A stretch of 64,000 nucleotides of DNA from Burkholderia sp052045245 (GTDB lineage Bacteria; Pseudomonadota; Gammaproteobacteria; Burkholderiales; Burkholderiaceae): assembly GCF_052045245.1 (NCBI RefSeq), contig NZ_JBQEON010000031.1:26715-90714 (forward strand), given 5' to 3'. The notes under the pieces were generated by a model, which did not search any database, was not told where the DNA came from, and saw only the letters and a list, made by a program, of their open reading frames with translations. This document shows, piece after piece, positions 8,308-16,886 of the stretch; the first letter of the stretch is position 1, and the number at the start of each line of letters is the position of its first letter. The translations under genes were made by a program, and so were the position numbers.

Positions 8308-9383
8308 TTACCGTCAACGTCGATCTGGGCGACCGCGCCTACCCGATTCACATTGGTGCCGGCCTGATCGGCCGCACTGAGCTGTTCGCCCCTCACATCA
8401 CCGGTTCGTCGGTCACGATCGTCACGAACACGACCGTCGATCCGCTCTACGGCGATGCGCTACGCGCGGCGCTCGCGCCGCTCGGCAAGCGCGTGTCGAC
8501 CGTCGTGCTGCCGGACGGCGAGGCCTACAAGAACTGGGAAACGCTGAACCTGATCTTCGACGGCCTGCTGACCGAGCGCGCCGATCGCAAGACGACGCTC
8601 GTCGCCCTCGGCGGCGGCGTGATCGGCGACATGACCGGCTTCGCCGCCGCGTGCTACATGCGCGGCGTGCCGTTCATCCAGGTACCGACGACGCTGCTGT
8701 CGCAGGTCGATTCGTCGGTCGGCGGCAAGACGGGCATCAATCACCCGCTCGGCAAGAACATGATCGGCGCGTTCTACCAGCCGCAGGCCGTGATCGCCGA
8801 TATCGGCGCGCTGACCACACTGCCCGATCGCGAGCTGGCGGCCGGTGTCGCCGAAGTCATCAAGACGGGGGCGATCGCCGATGCGGCGTTCTTCGACTGG
8901 ATCGAGGCGAACGTCGACGCGCTGAATCGCCGCGACCCGGCTGCGCTCGCGCATGCAGTGAAGCGCTCGTGCGAGATCAAGGCAAGCGTGGTCGCGGCCG
9001 ACGAACGCGAAGGCGGCCTGCGCGCGATCCTGAACTTCGGCCATACGTTCGGCCATGCGATCGAGGCCGGGCTCGGCTACGGCGAGTGGCTGCACGGCGA
9101 AGCGGTCGGCTGCGGGATGGTGATGGCGGGCGACCTGTCGGTGCGCCTCGGCCTTCTCGACGAAGCGTCGCGGCAGCGGCTGGATGCGGTGATTGCCGCC
9201 GCGCACCTGCCGGTCCGCGGGCCGGCGCTCGGCGATGCGCGCTACATGGACCTGATGCGCGTCGACAAGAAGGCCGAAGCCGGTGCGATCAAGTTCATCC
9301 TGCTGAAGCGATTCGGCGATACGCTGATCACGCAGGCGCCCGACGAGGCCGTGTTCGCTACCCTGGCGCAGACAACCCGGTAA
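8304..9383 (+). CDS. aroB: 3-dehydroquinate synthase
   Basis: 359 residues, normal for AroB. It has an NAD-binding region (GGGVIGDMTGFAA), the lysine and glutamate active-site motifs (PTTLLSQVDSSVGGKTGIN, AAGVAEVIKTG) and the metal-binding ILNFGHTFGHA and EWLHGEAV. It converts DAHP to 3-dehydroquinate, step two of the shikimate pathway, using NAD and zinc or cobalt. The start overlaps the aroK stop codon, so the pair is coupled, the standard aroKB order. Confidence 0.97.
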   Translation: MITVNVDLGDRAYPIHIGAGLIGRTELFAPHITGSSVTIVTNTTVDPLYGDALRAALAPLGKRVSTVVLPDGEAYKNWETLNLIFDGLLTERADRKTTLVALGGGVIGDMTGFAAACYMRGVPFIQVPTTLLSQVDSSVGGKTGINHPLGKNMIGAFYQPQAVIADIGALTTLPDRELAAGVAEVIKTGAIADAAFFDWIEANVDALNRRDPAALAHAVKRSCEIKASVVAADEREGGLRAILNFGHTFGHAIEAGLGYGEWLHGEAVGCGMVMAGDLSVRLGLLDEASRQRLDAVIAAAHLPVRGPALGDARYMDLMRVDKKAEAGAIKFILLKRFGDTLITQAPDEAVFATLAQTTR

Positions 9384-9423
9384 CGGCGCCCGGATGCCCC
9401 GGCGCCCCTGACATGGAGCAGAC

Positions 9424-10632
9424 GTGAGCGAGACATCCAGCAGCAAATTTCCCGAAGCCGGCCGCACATCCGTCACGGCGCTGGCCGAGCCGCCGACGCT
9501 GGCGGCGCTGGAAGCCCATCTCGCTCCGTATGCCGCCCACGCATCGCAGTCGCGCGGCCGCCGCCACCAGGAAACGCCGCCGGCGGCGCGCACCGAATTC
9601 CAGCGTGACCGCGACCGCATCGTTCATTCGACCGCATTTCGCCGGCTCGAATACAAGACGCAAGTCTTCGTCAATCACGAAGGCGACCTGTTCCGCACCC
9701 GCCTCACGCACAGTCTCGAAGTCGCGCAGATCGCGCGGTCGGTCGCGCGCAACCTGCGCCTGAACGAGGATCTCGTCGAGGCGATCTCGCTCGCGCACGA
9801 TCTCGGCCATACGCCGTTCGGCCATGCCGGGCAGGACGCATTGAATGCGTGCATGCGCGAGCACGGCGGCTTCGAGCACAACCTGCAGAGCCTGGCCGTC
9901 GTGGATGAACTCGAGGAGCACTACGGCGCGTTCAACGGCCTGAACCTGTGCTTCGAGACGCGCGAAGGCATCCTCAAGCACTGCTCGCGCGAGAACGCAC
10001 GCAAGCTCGGTGCGCTCGGCGAGCGCTTCCTGCAAGGGCGCCAGCCGTCGCTGGAAGCGCAGCTCGCGAACATCGCGGACGAAATCGCGTACAACAACCA
10101 TGACGTCGACGACGGCCTGCGCTCCGGCCTGATCACGATCGAGCAGCTCGCCGAAGTCGAGCTGTGGCAGCGCCACTACGATGCCGCGCTCGCCGAATTC
10201 CCGCATCTCGAAGGCCGCCGCCTCGTGCACGAGACGGTGCGCCGCATCATCAACACGCTGATCGTCGACCTGATCGACGAAACCACGCGCAATCTCGCGC
10301 GTGTCGCGCCCGCGTCGCTCGACGACGTGCGCGCGGCGCCGCCGCTTGTCGCGCACAGCGAGGCGATCGCCGCGCAGGCGGCCGCGCTCAAGCGTTTCCT
10401 GTTCAAGAACCTGTACCGCCACTACAAGGTGATGCGCATGGCGAACAAGGCGCAGCGCGTCGTCACCGGGCTGTTCGACGCGTTCATCGACGATCCGCGC
10501 CTGCTGCCGCCGCCGTACCAGTCGGACGACGAAGCGCACCAGCCGCGCCTCGTCGCGCACTACATCGCCGGCATGACCGACCGCTTCGCGTTGAAGGAAT
10601 ATCAGCGCCTGTTCGTCATCAACGACAACTGA
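9424..10632 (+). CDS. dgt: Deoxyguanosinetriphosphate triphosphohydrolase-like protein
   Basis: 402 residues from GTG at 9424, preceded by GGAG. The HD-domain metal ligands are visible: TRLTHSLEVAQIA (first His), AHDLGHTPFGHAGQ (HD) and the later EIAYNNHDVDD. An arginine-rich motif near the start (FQRDRDRIVHSTAFRRLEYKTQV) is family typical. It hydrolyses dNTPs to deoxynucleosides and triphosphate. The length fits the type 2 (Dgt-like) subfamily rather than E. coli Dgt at 505 residues, so dGTP specificity is not certain. It follows aroB by 40 bp and is probably co-transcribed. Confidence 0.92.
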   Translation: MSETSSSKFPEAGRTSVTALAEPPTLAALEAHLAPYAAHASQSRGRRHQETPPAARTEFQRDRDRIVHSTAFRRLEYKTQVFVNHEGDLFRTRLTHSLEVAQIARSVARNLRLNEDLVEAISLAHDLGHTPFGHAGQDALNACMREHGGFEHNLQSLAVVDELEEHYGAFNGLNLCFETREGILKHCSRENARKLGALGERFLQGRQPSLEAQLANIADEIAYNNHDVDDGLRSGLITIEQLAEVELWQRHYDAALAEFPHLEGRRLVHETVRRIINTLIVDLIDETTRNLARVAPASLDDVRAAPPLVAHSEAIAAQAAALKRFLFKNLYRHYKVMRMANKAQRVVTGLFDAFIDDPRLLPPPYQSDDEAHQPRLVAHYIAGMTDRFALKEYQRLFVINDN

Positions 10633-10650
10633 CTGTCACAAACGATCACT
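10633..10650 (+). promoter_or_regulatory. Candidate PhoB box upstream of ugpB
   Basis: CTGTCAC is followed ten bases later by a related CGATCAC, resembling the two direct repeats of a Pho box (CTGTCAT-like). It starts just after the dgt stop, about 75 bp before ugpB. PhoB control of ugp operons is known in enterobacteria. The second half is imperfect, so this is a candidate only. Confidence 0.35.
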
Positions 10651-10722
10651 AGACTTCGCCGGTTCAATGGCGACGGGAATGTTGCACACGCTGTTGGTAA
10701 CGTTTTCATAGGAGAGAGGTCG

Positions 10723-12057
10723 ATGAAGAAGAAGCCTGCGGGGACCATGGTTCGCTCGATCGCGCTTGGCGGCGCGCTGATGTTCGGGGTGCAGCATGCG
10801 GCGTTCGCCGTGACGGAGATCCAGTTCTGGCATGCGATGGAGTCGGCGCTCGGCGAGCGGGTGAACGAGATCGCCGCGCAGTTCAATGCCTCGCAGAGCG
10901 ACTACAAGATCGTGCCGGTCTTCAAGGGCACCTACGATCAGGCGCTTGCGGCCGGCATCGCCGCCTATCGCAGCGGCAACGCACCGGCGATCCTCCAGGT
11001 CTATGAAGTCGGCACCGCGACGATGATGCAGGCGAAGAAGGCCGTCGTGCCGGTCTACGACGTGTTCAAGCAGGCCGGCGTGCCGCTCGACGAAAAGGCG
11101 TTCGTGCCGACTATCGCCAGCTACTACAGCGACGCGAAGACGGGCCATCTGGTGTCGATGCCGTTCAACAGCTCGACGCCGGTGCTGTACTACAACAAGG
11201 ACGCGTTCAAGAAGGCCGGGCTCGATCCGAACCAGCCGCCGAAGACGTGGGCCGACGTGAAGGCCGACGCCGAGAAGCTGCGCAAGTCCGGGATGGCGTG
11301 CGGCTTCACGACCGGCTGGCAGGGCTGGATCCAGCTCGAGAACTACAGCGCGTGGCATGCGCTGCCGTTCGCGAGCCGCAACAACGGCTTCGACGGCGCC
11401 GATGCGGTGCTCGAATTCAACAAGCCGCAGCAGATCGCGCACATCGCATTCCTGCAGCAGATGGAGAAGGACGGCACGTTCACGTATGCGGGCCGCAAGG
11501 ACGAGGCATCGGCGAAGTTCTACAGCGGCGACTGCGGGATCATGACGACGTCGTCGGGCGCGCTCGCGAACGTGCAGAAGTTCGCGAAGTTCAGCTACGG
11601 CACCGGCATGATGCCGTATGACGCGAACGTGAAGGGCGCGCCGCAGAACGCGATCATCGGCGGCGCGAGCCTGTGGGTGCTGGGCGGCAAGGATGCGGCG
11701 ACCTACAAGGGCGTCGCGAAATTCCTCGCCTTCCTGGCCTCGCCGCCGGTTGCCGCGAAGTGGCACCAGGAAACGGGCTACCTGCCGGTCACGACGGCCG
11801 CGTACGACCTCACGCGTCAGCAGGGCTTCTATGCGAAGAACCCGAGCGCGGAAACGGCGATCAAGCAGATGATGAACAAGCCGCCGCTGCCGTACACGAA
11901 GGGGCTGCGTCTGGGCAACATGCCGCAGATCCGCACGGTCGTCGACGAAGAGCTCGAACAGGTCTGGGCGCAGAAGAAGTCGCCGAAGGACGCGCTCGAT
12001 TCGGCGGCGTCGCGCGGCGACGAGCTGCTGCGCCGCTTCGAGAAGTCGGGCGGCTGA
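10723..12057 (+). CDS. ugpB: sn-Glycerol-3-phosphate ABC transporter, periplasmic binding protein
   Basis: 444 residues. A basic N-terminus and hydrophobic core end near HAAFA, giving an exported protein that begins VTEIQFWHAM, the strand that opens UgpB and related family 1 solute-binding proteins. Conserved segments include SMPFNSSTPVLYYNKDAF, GFTTGWQGWIQLENYSAWH and GGASLWVLGG. It captures glycerol-3-phosphate or glycerophosphodiesters in the periplasm for UgpAEC. A strong ribosome site GGAGAGAGG precedes the ATG. It heads ugpB-A-E-C-Q and is separated from ugpA by a large hairpin that may keep its mRNA more abundant than the rest. Confidence 0.95.
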   Translation: MKKKPAGTMVRSIALGGALMFGVQHAAFAVTEIQFWHAMESALGERVNEIAAQFNASQSDYKIVPVFKGTYDQALAAGIAAYRSGNAPAILQVYEVGTATMMQAKKAVVPVYDVFKQAGVPLDEKAFVPTIASYYSDAKTGHLVSMPFNSSTPVLYYNKDAFKKAGLDPNQPPKTWADVKADAEKLRKSGMACGFTTGWQGWIQLENYSAWHALPFASRNNGFDGADAVLEFNKPQQIAHIAFLQQMEKDGTFTYAGRKDEASAKFYSGDCGIMTTSSGALANVQKFAKFSYGTGMMPYDANVKGAPQNAIIGGASLWVLGGKDAATYKGVAKFLAFLASPPVAAKWHQETGYLPVTTAAYDLTRQQGFYAKNPSAETAIKQMMNKPPLPYTKGLRLGNMPQIRTVVDEELEQVWAQKKSPKDALDSAASRGDELLRRFEKSGG

Positions 12058-12071
12058 GCCCGCATCGCGTT

Positions 12072-12120
12072 CGTGCCGCCGGCCGCCGCATCGCGCATGC
12101 GCGCGCGGGCCGGCGGCACG
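12072..12120 (+). other. Long intercistronic hairpin between ugpB and ugpA
   Basis: A perfect 13-bp stem (12072-12084 with 12108-12120) with a 23-base loop that holds its own small palindrome. No T-run follows directly (GTTCCCTTTCC), so it looks more like an mRNA-stabilising or partial-termination element than a full terminator. Such hairpins behind the binding-protein gene often give it higher expression than the permease genes. Confidence 0.6.
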
Positions 12121-12155
12121 GTTCCCTTTCCGATTCGCCTGACCGGATACCCGCG

Positions 12156-13040
12156 ATGCAATCCCGTTCCCGTTTCGGCGCGAGCCTGCTGCCGTACCTG
12201 CTGATCGCGCCGCAGCTCGCGATCACCGCCGTGTTCTTCCTGTGGCCGGCCGGCGTCGCGCTGTGGCAGTCGACGCAGATGCAGGATGCGTTCGGCACCT
12301 CGAGCGAATTCGTCGGCCTCGCGAATTTCACGCACCTGTTCGCCGATCCGCTGTACCTCGACTCGTTCCGTACGACGCTGGTGTTCAGCACGCTCGTGAC
12401 GGTCAGCGGGCTCGTCGTGTCGCTGCTGCTCGCCGCGTGCGCCGATCGCGTGGTTCGCGGCGCGCGCGTGTACCGCACGTTGCTGATCTGGCCGTACGCG
12501 GTCGCGCCGACGATCGCGGCCGTGCTGTGGGCGTTCCTGTTCAACCCGAGCATCGGCCTCGTCACCTATGCGCTCGCGAAGGGCGGCATCGTGTGGAACC
12601 ACGCGCTGAATGGCGGGCAGGCGATGTTCCTGGTCGTGCTCGCGTCGGTGTGGAAGCAGGTGAGCTACAACTTCCTGTTCTTCTACGCGGGGCTGCAGGC
12701 GATTCCGCGCTCGCTGATCGAGGCGGCGGCGATCGACGGCGCCGGCCCGGTGCGGCGCTTCTTCCACATCGTGCTGCCGCTGCTGTCGCCGACGAGTTTC
12801 TTCCTGCTGGTCGTGAACCTCGTCTACGCGTTCTTCGACACGTTCCCGGTGATCGACGCGGCCACCGCCGGCGGACCCGCGCAAAGCACGAAGACGCTGA
12901 TCTACAAGATCTTCACGGAGGGCTTCCAGGGGCTCGACATAGGCAGCTCGGGCGCGCAGTCGGTCGTGCTGATGGTCATCGTCGTCGGGCTCACGGTGAT
13001 CCAGTTCCGCTTCGTCGAACGCCGGGTGCAATACGCATGA
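12156..13040 (+). CDS. ugpA: sn-Glycerol-3-phosphate ABC transporter, permease UgpA
   Basis: 294 residues with about six transmembrane helices. The EAA loop reads EAAAIDGAGPVRRFFHIVLP, the site where the ATPase UgpC docks. PYLLIAPQLAITAVFFLWP at the N-terminus and NPSIGLVTYAL are typical of UgpA. It forms the inner-membrane channel with UgpE. The ATG at 12156 is the first in-frame start after the ugpB hairpin. Its stop overlaps ugpE (ATGA). Confidence 0.95.
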   Translation: MQSRSRFGASLLPYLLIAPQLAITAVFFLWPAGVALWQSTQMQDAFGTSSEFVGLANFTHLFADPLYLDSFRTTLVFSTLVTVSGLVVSLLLAACADRVVRGARVYRTLLIWPYAVAPTIAAVLWAFLFNPSIGLVTYALAKGGIVWNHALNGGQAMFLVVLASVWKQVSYNFLFFYAGLQAIPRSLIEAAAIDGAGPVRRFFHIVLPLLSPTSFFLLVVNLVYAFFDTFPVIDAATAGGPAQSTKTLIYKIFTEGFQGLDIGSSGAQSVVLMVIVVGLTVIQFRFVERRVQYA

Positions 13041-13882
13041 TCGAAAATCGCAAGGGCTTCGACCTGTTCTGCCACGCGGTGCTGATCGCGGGCGTCGTGC
13101 TGATCGTGTTTCCCGTCTACGTCGCGTTCTGCGCGGCGACGATGAACGCGCAGGAAGTGTTCACGATCCCGCTGTCGCTGGTGCCGAGCACGCACCTGCT
13201 GGAGAACATCGCGTACATCTGGGGGCACGGCAGCGGCGGCACGACGGCGCCGTTCGGCCGGCTGCTCGTCAACAGCTTCGTGATGGCGCTCGGGATCGCG
13301 GTCGGCAAGATCGCGGTGTCGATCCTGTCCGCGTACGCGATCGTCTATTTCCGCTTCCCGTTCCGCAACACGGCGTTCTGGCTGATCTTCATCACGCTGA
13401 TGCTGCCGGTCGAGGTGCGGATCTTCCCGACCGTGCAGGTCGTGTCGACGCTGCAGCTGACGAACACCTACGCGGGGCTCACGCTGCCGCTGATCGCGTC
13501 GGCGACCGCGACGTTCCTGTTCCGCCAGTTCTTCATGACGCTGCCCGACGAGCTGATGGATGCCGCGCGCATCGACGGCGCGGGGCCGCTGCGCTTCTTC
13601 TGGGACGTCGTGCTGCCGCTGTCGAAGACGAGCATCGCGGCACTGTTCGTGATCACGTTCATCTACGGCTGGAACCAGTATCTGTGGCCGATCCTGATCA
13701 CGACGGAAGCCTCGCTGTCGACGGCGGTGGTGGGCATCAAGACGATGATCGCGAGCGGCGACGCCGCGACCGAATGGCAATACGTGATGGCGGCGACGCT
13801 GCTGGGGATGATTCCGCCGCTCGTCGTCGTGCTGGCGATGCAGCGCTGGTTCGTGCGCGGCCTCGTCGACTCCGAAAAATAA
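13037..13882 (+). CDS. ugpE: sn-Glycerol-3-phosphate ABC transporter, permease UgpE
   Basis: 281 residues with six hydrophobic helices. The EAA-type loop is MDAARIDGAGPLRFFWDVVLP. The N-terminal MIENRKGFDLFCHAVLI and FITFIYGWNQYLWPI match UgpE of the MalFG permease class. It pairs with UgpA in the inner membrane. It overlaps ugpA by four bases and is followed 27 bp later by ugpC. Confidence 0.95.
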   Translation: MIENRKGFDLFCHAVLIAGVVLIVFPVYVAFCAATMNAQEVFTIPLSLVPSTHLLENIAYIWGHGSGGTTAPFGRLLVNSFVMALGIAVGKIAVSILSAYAIVYFRFPFRNTAFWLIFITLMLPVEVRIFPTVQVVSTLQLTNTYAGLTLPLIASATATFLFRQFFMTLPDELMDAARIDGAGPLRFFWDVVLPLSKTSIAALFVITFIYGWNQYLWPILITTEASLSTAVVGIKTMIASGDAATEWQYVMAATLLGMIPPLVVVLAMQRWFVRGLVDSEK

Positions 13883-13909
13883 CGGACGTAACCGGGAGAA
13901 GGACCAGGT

Positions 13910-14995
13910 ATGGCTGCGCTGAGCTTGAAGGGCGTCAGGAAATCCTACGACGGCAAGCAGCACGTGCTGCACGGCATCGACGTGGAGATCGCCGACGGCG
14001 AATTCATCGTGCTGGTCGGCCCGTCGGGCTGCGGCAAATCGACGTTGCTGCGGATGATCGCGGGGCTCGAGACGGTGACGGACGGCGAGATCGCGATCGG
14101 CGAGCGCATCGTCAACACACTCGAGCCGAAGGATCGCGACATCGCGATGGTGTTCCAGAACTATGCGCTGTACCCGCACATGACGGTCGCGCAGAACATG
14201 GGTTACGGACTGAAGATCCGCGGCCTCGAGCGCACGACGATCGACGCGCGGGTGGCTGCGGCCGCGAAGATCCTCGAACTCGAGCCGCTGCTCGCACGGC
14301 GCCCGCGCGAACTGTCGGGCGGCCAGCGCCAGCGCGTCGCGATGGGGCGCGCGATCGTGCGCGAGCCGTCGGTGTTCCTGTTCGACGAGCCGCTGTCGAA
14401 CCTCGATGCGAAGCTGCGCGTGCAGATGCGGCTCGAGATCCAGCGGCTGCATGCGCGGCTCGCGACGACGAGCGTGTACGTGACGCACGACCAGATCGAG
14501 GCGATGACGCTCGCGCAGCGTGTGATCGTGATGAACCGCGGCTATGCGGAGCAGATCGGCGCGCCGGTCGACGTGTACGAGAAGCCGGCGACGGTGTTCG
14601 TCGCGGGCTTCATCGGCTCGCCGGCGATGAACCTGATGCACGGCCGGCTGTCGGAGGATGGCGCGACGTTCGCGGTCGCGGGCGGTGGCCCGGCGCTGCC
14701 GGTCGCCGGCGCGCCGGGCATCGGCAGCGCGATCGCCACCGGGCGCGACTGGGTGCTGGGCGTGCGGCCGGAGCACATGACGCCGCAGCCGGGCGTCGCG
14801 CAGGCGACGCTGCCGGTCGATTCGTGCGAGCTGCTCGGCGCGGATAATCTGGCGCACGGCCGCTGGGGCAATCATGACGTCGCGGTGCGCTTGCCGCACG
14901 CGGATCGCCCGGCGCGCGGCACGGCGCTGGGCGCCGCGCTGCCTGCGCACCGGCTGCATTTCTTCGATCCCGACACCGGCAAGCGTGCCGGCTGA
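13910..14995 (+). CDS. ugpC: sn-Glycerol-3-phosphate ABC transporter, ATP-binding protein UgpC
   Basis: 361 residues. An ABC ATPase domain with Walker A GPSGCGKST, Q-loop FQNYALYPHM, signature LSGGQRQRVAMGRA, Walker B FLFDEPLSNLDA and H-loop VTHDQIEAMT. It is followed by a C-terminal regulatory TOBE/MalK-like domain (from about residue 235, GFIGSPAMNLM). It powers UgpAE. Sub-families of MalK-type ATPases are easily confused, and the operon settles the substrate. GGAGAAGGA precedes the ATG. Confidence 0.95.
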   Translation: MAALSLKGVRKSYDGKQHVLHGIDVEIADGEFIVLVGPSGCGKSTLLRMIAGLETVTDGEIAIGERIVNTLEPKDRDIAMVFQNYALYPHMTVAQNMGYGLKIRGLERTTIDARVAAAAKILELEPLLARRPRELSGGQRQRVAMGRAIVREPSVFLFDEPLSNLDAKLRVQMRLEIQRLHARLATTSVYVTHDQIEAMTLAQRVIVMNRGYAEQIGAPVDVYEKPATVFVAGFIGSPAMNLMHGRLSEDGATFAVAGGGPALPVAGAPGIGSAIATGRDWVLGVRPEHMTPQPGVAQATLPVDSCELLGADNLAHGRWGNHDVAVRLPHADRPARGTALGAALPAHRLHFFDPDTGKRAG

Positions 14996-15031
14996 CCTGA
15001 CCAACCTGCTGAACCCGCTGCGAGGCTCACG

Positions 15032-15796
15032 ATGACTTCCCGTCCCGACTGGCCCTATCCGCGCGTCGTCGCCCATCGCGGCGGCGGCACGCTTGCGCCG
15101 GAGAACACGCTTGCCGCGTTCGACGAGGGCGCGCGGCGCGGTCACCGGATGGTCGAGTTCGACGCGAAGCTGTCCGCCGACGACGTGACGTTCCTGCTGC
15201 ACGATGACACGGTCGACCGTACGTCGAACGGCAGCGGGCCGGCAGCGGGCATGCGTTATGCGGCGCTGGCCGCGCTCGACGCGGGCGCCTGGTTCGACGC
15301 GCGCTTCGCGGGCGAGCGGATGCCGACGTTCGAGGCGGCGGCGGCGCGTTGCCTCGCGCACGGGCTGGCGGCGAACGTCGAAATCAAGCCGTGTCCGGGC
15401 CGTGAGCGCGATACCGGGCGGCGGGTGGCCGCCGACGCAGCCGCGTACTGGCACGGCGCGGCGGTGCCGCCGCTGCTGTCGTCGTTCTCGTTCGACGCGC
15501 TGCGACAGGCACGCGAGGCGGCGCCCGCGCTGCCGCGCGGAATGCTTTACGAAGCGGTGCCGGACGACTGGCACGCGCAGGTGATCGGCGCGCTCGGCTG
15601 CGTATCGTTGCACGCGAACCACAACGAACTCGACGAGCCGCTCGTGCGCGCGATCAAGGCGGCCGGGTTGCGCATCCTGGTCTATACGGTCAACGACCTG
15701 GCCCGGGCGCGCGAACTGGTGCGCTGGGGTGTCGATGCGGTCTGTACGGACCGGATCGACCTGATTGCCCCGACGGCACTCGACGACATCGCGTAA
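15032..15796 (+). CDS. ugpQ: Glycerophosphodiester phosphodiesterase UgpQ
   Basis: 254 residues, a GDPD-family TIM barrel. It begins PRVVAHRGGGTLAPENTL (catalytic His and the metal-binding PEN), followed by EFDAKLSADDV and the second catalytic His in LLHDDTVDRT. NVEIKPCPGRE contributes a metal ligand. It hydrolyses glycerophosphodiesters brought in by UgpBAEC to glycerol-3-phosphate and an alcohol in the cytoplasm, as in the E. coli ugp operon. No signal peptide is seen. It is the last gene of the operon, closed by a terminator at 15842-15880. Confidence 0.95.
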   Translation: MTSRPDWPYPRVVAHRGGGTLAPENTLAAFDEGARRGHRMVEFDAKLSADDVTFLLHDDTVDRTSNGSGPAAGMRYAALAALDAGAWFDARFAGERMPTFEAAAARCLAHGLAANVEIKPCPGRERDTGRRVAADAAAYWHGAAVPPLLSSFSFDALRQAREAAPALPRGMLYEAVPDDWHAQVIGALGCVSLHANHNELDEPLVRAIKAAGLRILVYTVNDLARARELVRWGVDAVCTDRIDLIAPTALDDIA

Positions 15797-15841
15797 CGCC
15801 ACGCATCGGGCAAAACCCTGCACGGGAACGTGCCTGACGCG

Positions 15842-15880
15842 AAAAAACGACGCCCCGGCGGGATTCCGACCGGGGCGTTT
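15842..15880. terminator. Bidirectional terminator between ugpQ and the OmpW-like gene
   Basis: A 9-bp stem (15850-15858 with 15870-15878) and an 11-base loop. Six A precede it and T's follow, so it can end both ugpQ and the convergent outer-membrane gene. Confidence 0.75.
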
Positions 15881-15961
15881 CGTATGGCGAGCACGTTACT
15901 CAAGGAAAAATCCGCTACAAATTGCAGCAGGATTAACCATTCCCCAAATATTCGACTACGC

Positions 15962-16693
15962 TTAGAAGCGGTAGCCGACGTTCAGGTACGTGACGATCGG
16001 GTTGAGCGAGATGTGGGCCTTCGACGTCTCGGTCAGCGTACCGACCTGGGTACGCCTGGCCGTCGTGAAGGTCGCGGTCACGCTGACGGGGATATACGAC
16101 AGCGACAGGCCCGCGAACCAGTGTTTCGTGAAGTTGTACGTGAAGCCGGCATTGAAGACGGGCGCCCACTGGTTGCTGGTGGTCGCGCTGGTCGGGCCAC
16201 CGAGCACGCCGTTTTCGAACGCGCCGTTGGTGATTTTCGCGCCGGTGAACCAGATGTACGTGGCACCCACGCCGACATACGGACGGAACTTCGCATTGGC
16301 GTCGTTGAAGTGGTAGCGAAGCAATACGGCTGGGCTCCACTGGTACGCACGGCCCAGTACGCCGAACTTTTCGAACTGACCTTTGCCGGTAATGTCGAAC
16401 TTCGGCGGTATCCCCATGACGAGTTCGGTGGAGATATGGTCGGTGACGAAGTAACCCGTTGCGAGCCCGAGCGTATCGGCGTCACTGATGCCGGCGCCGG
16501 TGTTGGGAATCGATTGATTGATGGGTGTGCCGCCTACGCCGTAGACGAACAGCGGGTCGCTGCTGTCCTGCGGGGCCAGGTGGAACCAGCCGGTGCTGAC
16601 GTAGAAATCACCTGCAGATTGTGCGTGTGCCGTACCGCCCGCCAATGCGAATGCGAGCGCTGCGGCCCCCGTGATGGCCAGTTTTCGTTTCAT
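15962..16693 (-). CDS. OmpW-family outer-membrane protein
   Basis: 243 residues from MKRKLAITG, chosen because GGAGGAG lies eight bases upstream and a clean signal peptide follows (cleavage after TAHAQ or nearby). The mature part alternates hydrophobic and polar residues as in an eight-stranded barrel, with the OmpW-like pieces SPAVLLRYHF, FRPYVGVGATYIWF and LNPIVTYLNVGYRF. The final aromatic F is the usual outer-membrane targeting residue. OmpW proteins form narrow channels for small hydrophobic compounds; the substrate here is unknown. Transcribed alone, with its own upstream region shared with the RAYT-like gene. Confidence 0.88.
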   Translation of the reverse strand: MKRKLAITGAAALAFALAGGTAHAQSAGDFYVSTGWFHLAPQDSSDPLFVYGVGGTPINQSIPNTGAGISDADTLGLATGYFVTDHISTELVMGIPPKFDITGKGQFEKFGVLGRAYQWSPAVLLRYHFNDANAKFRPYVGVGATYIWFTGAKITNGAFENGVLGGPTSATTSNQWAPVFNAGFTYNFTKHWFAGLSLSYIPVSVTATFTTARRTQVGTLTETSKAHISLNPIVTYLNVGYRF

Positions 16694-16886
16694 TGTGTCT
16701 CCTCCGATCAAAGGCGTGCTCATTATGACGACTGCGTTTAAAACCAAACAAGCTCGCAAGCTAGAGCTTTCTCCCTAGGATCCGCACGACCGTACGCTTC
16801 CGCGCCCCGCAGGGACAGGCATTCTACGCAGGTGCGCATTTTCGGACCTCCGGGTATTTCCTAACGCGTTCAAACGGACATTCAGC

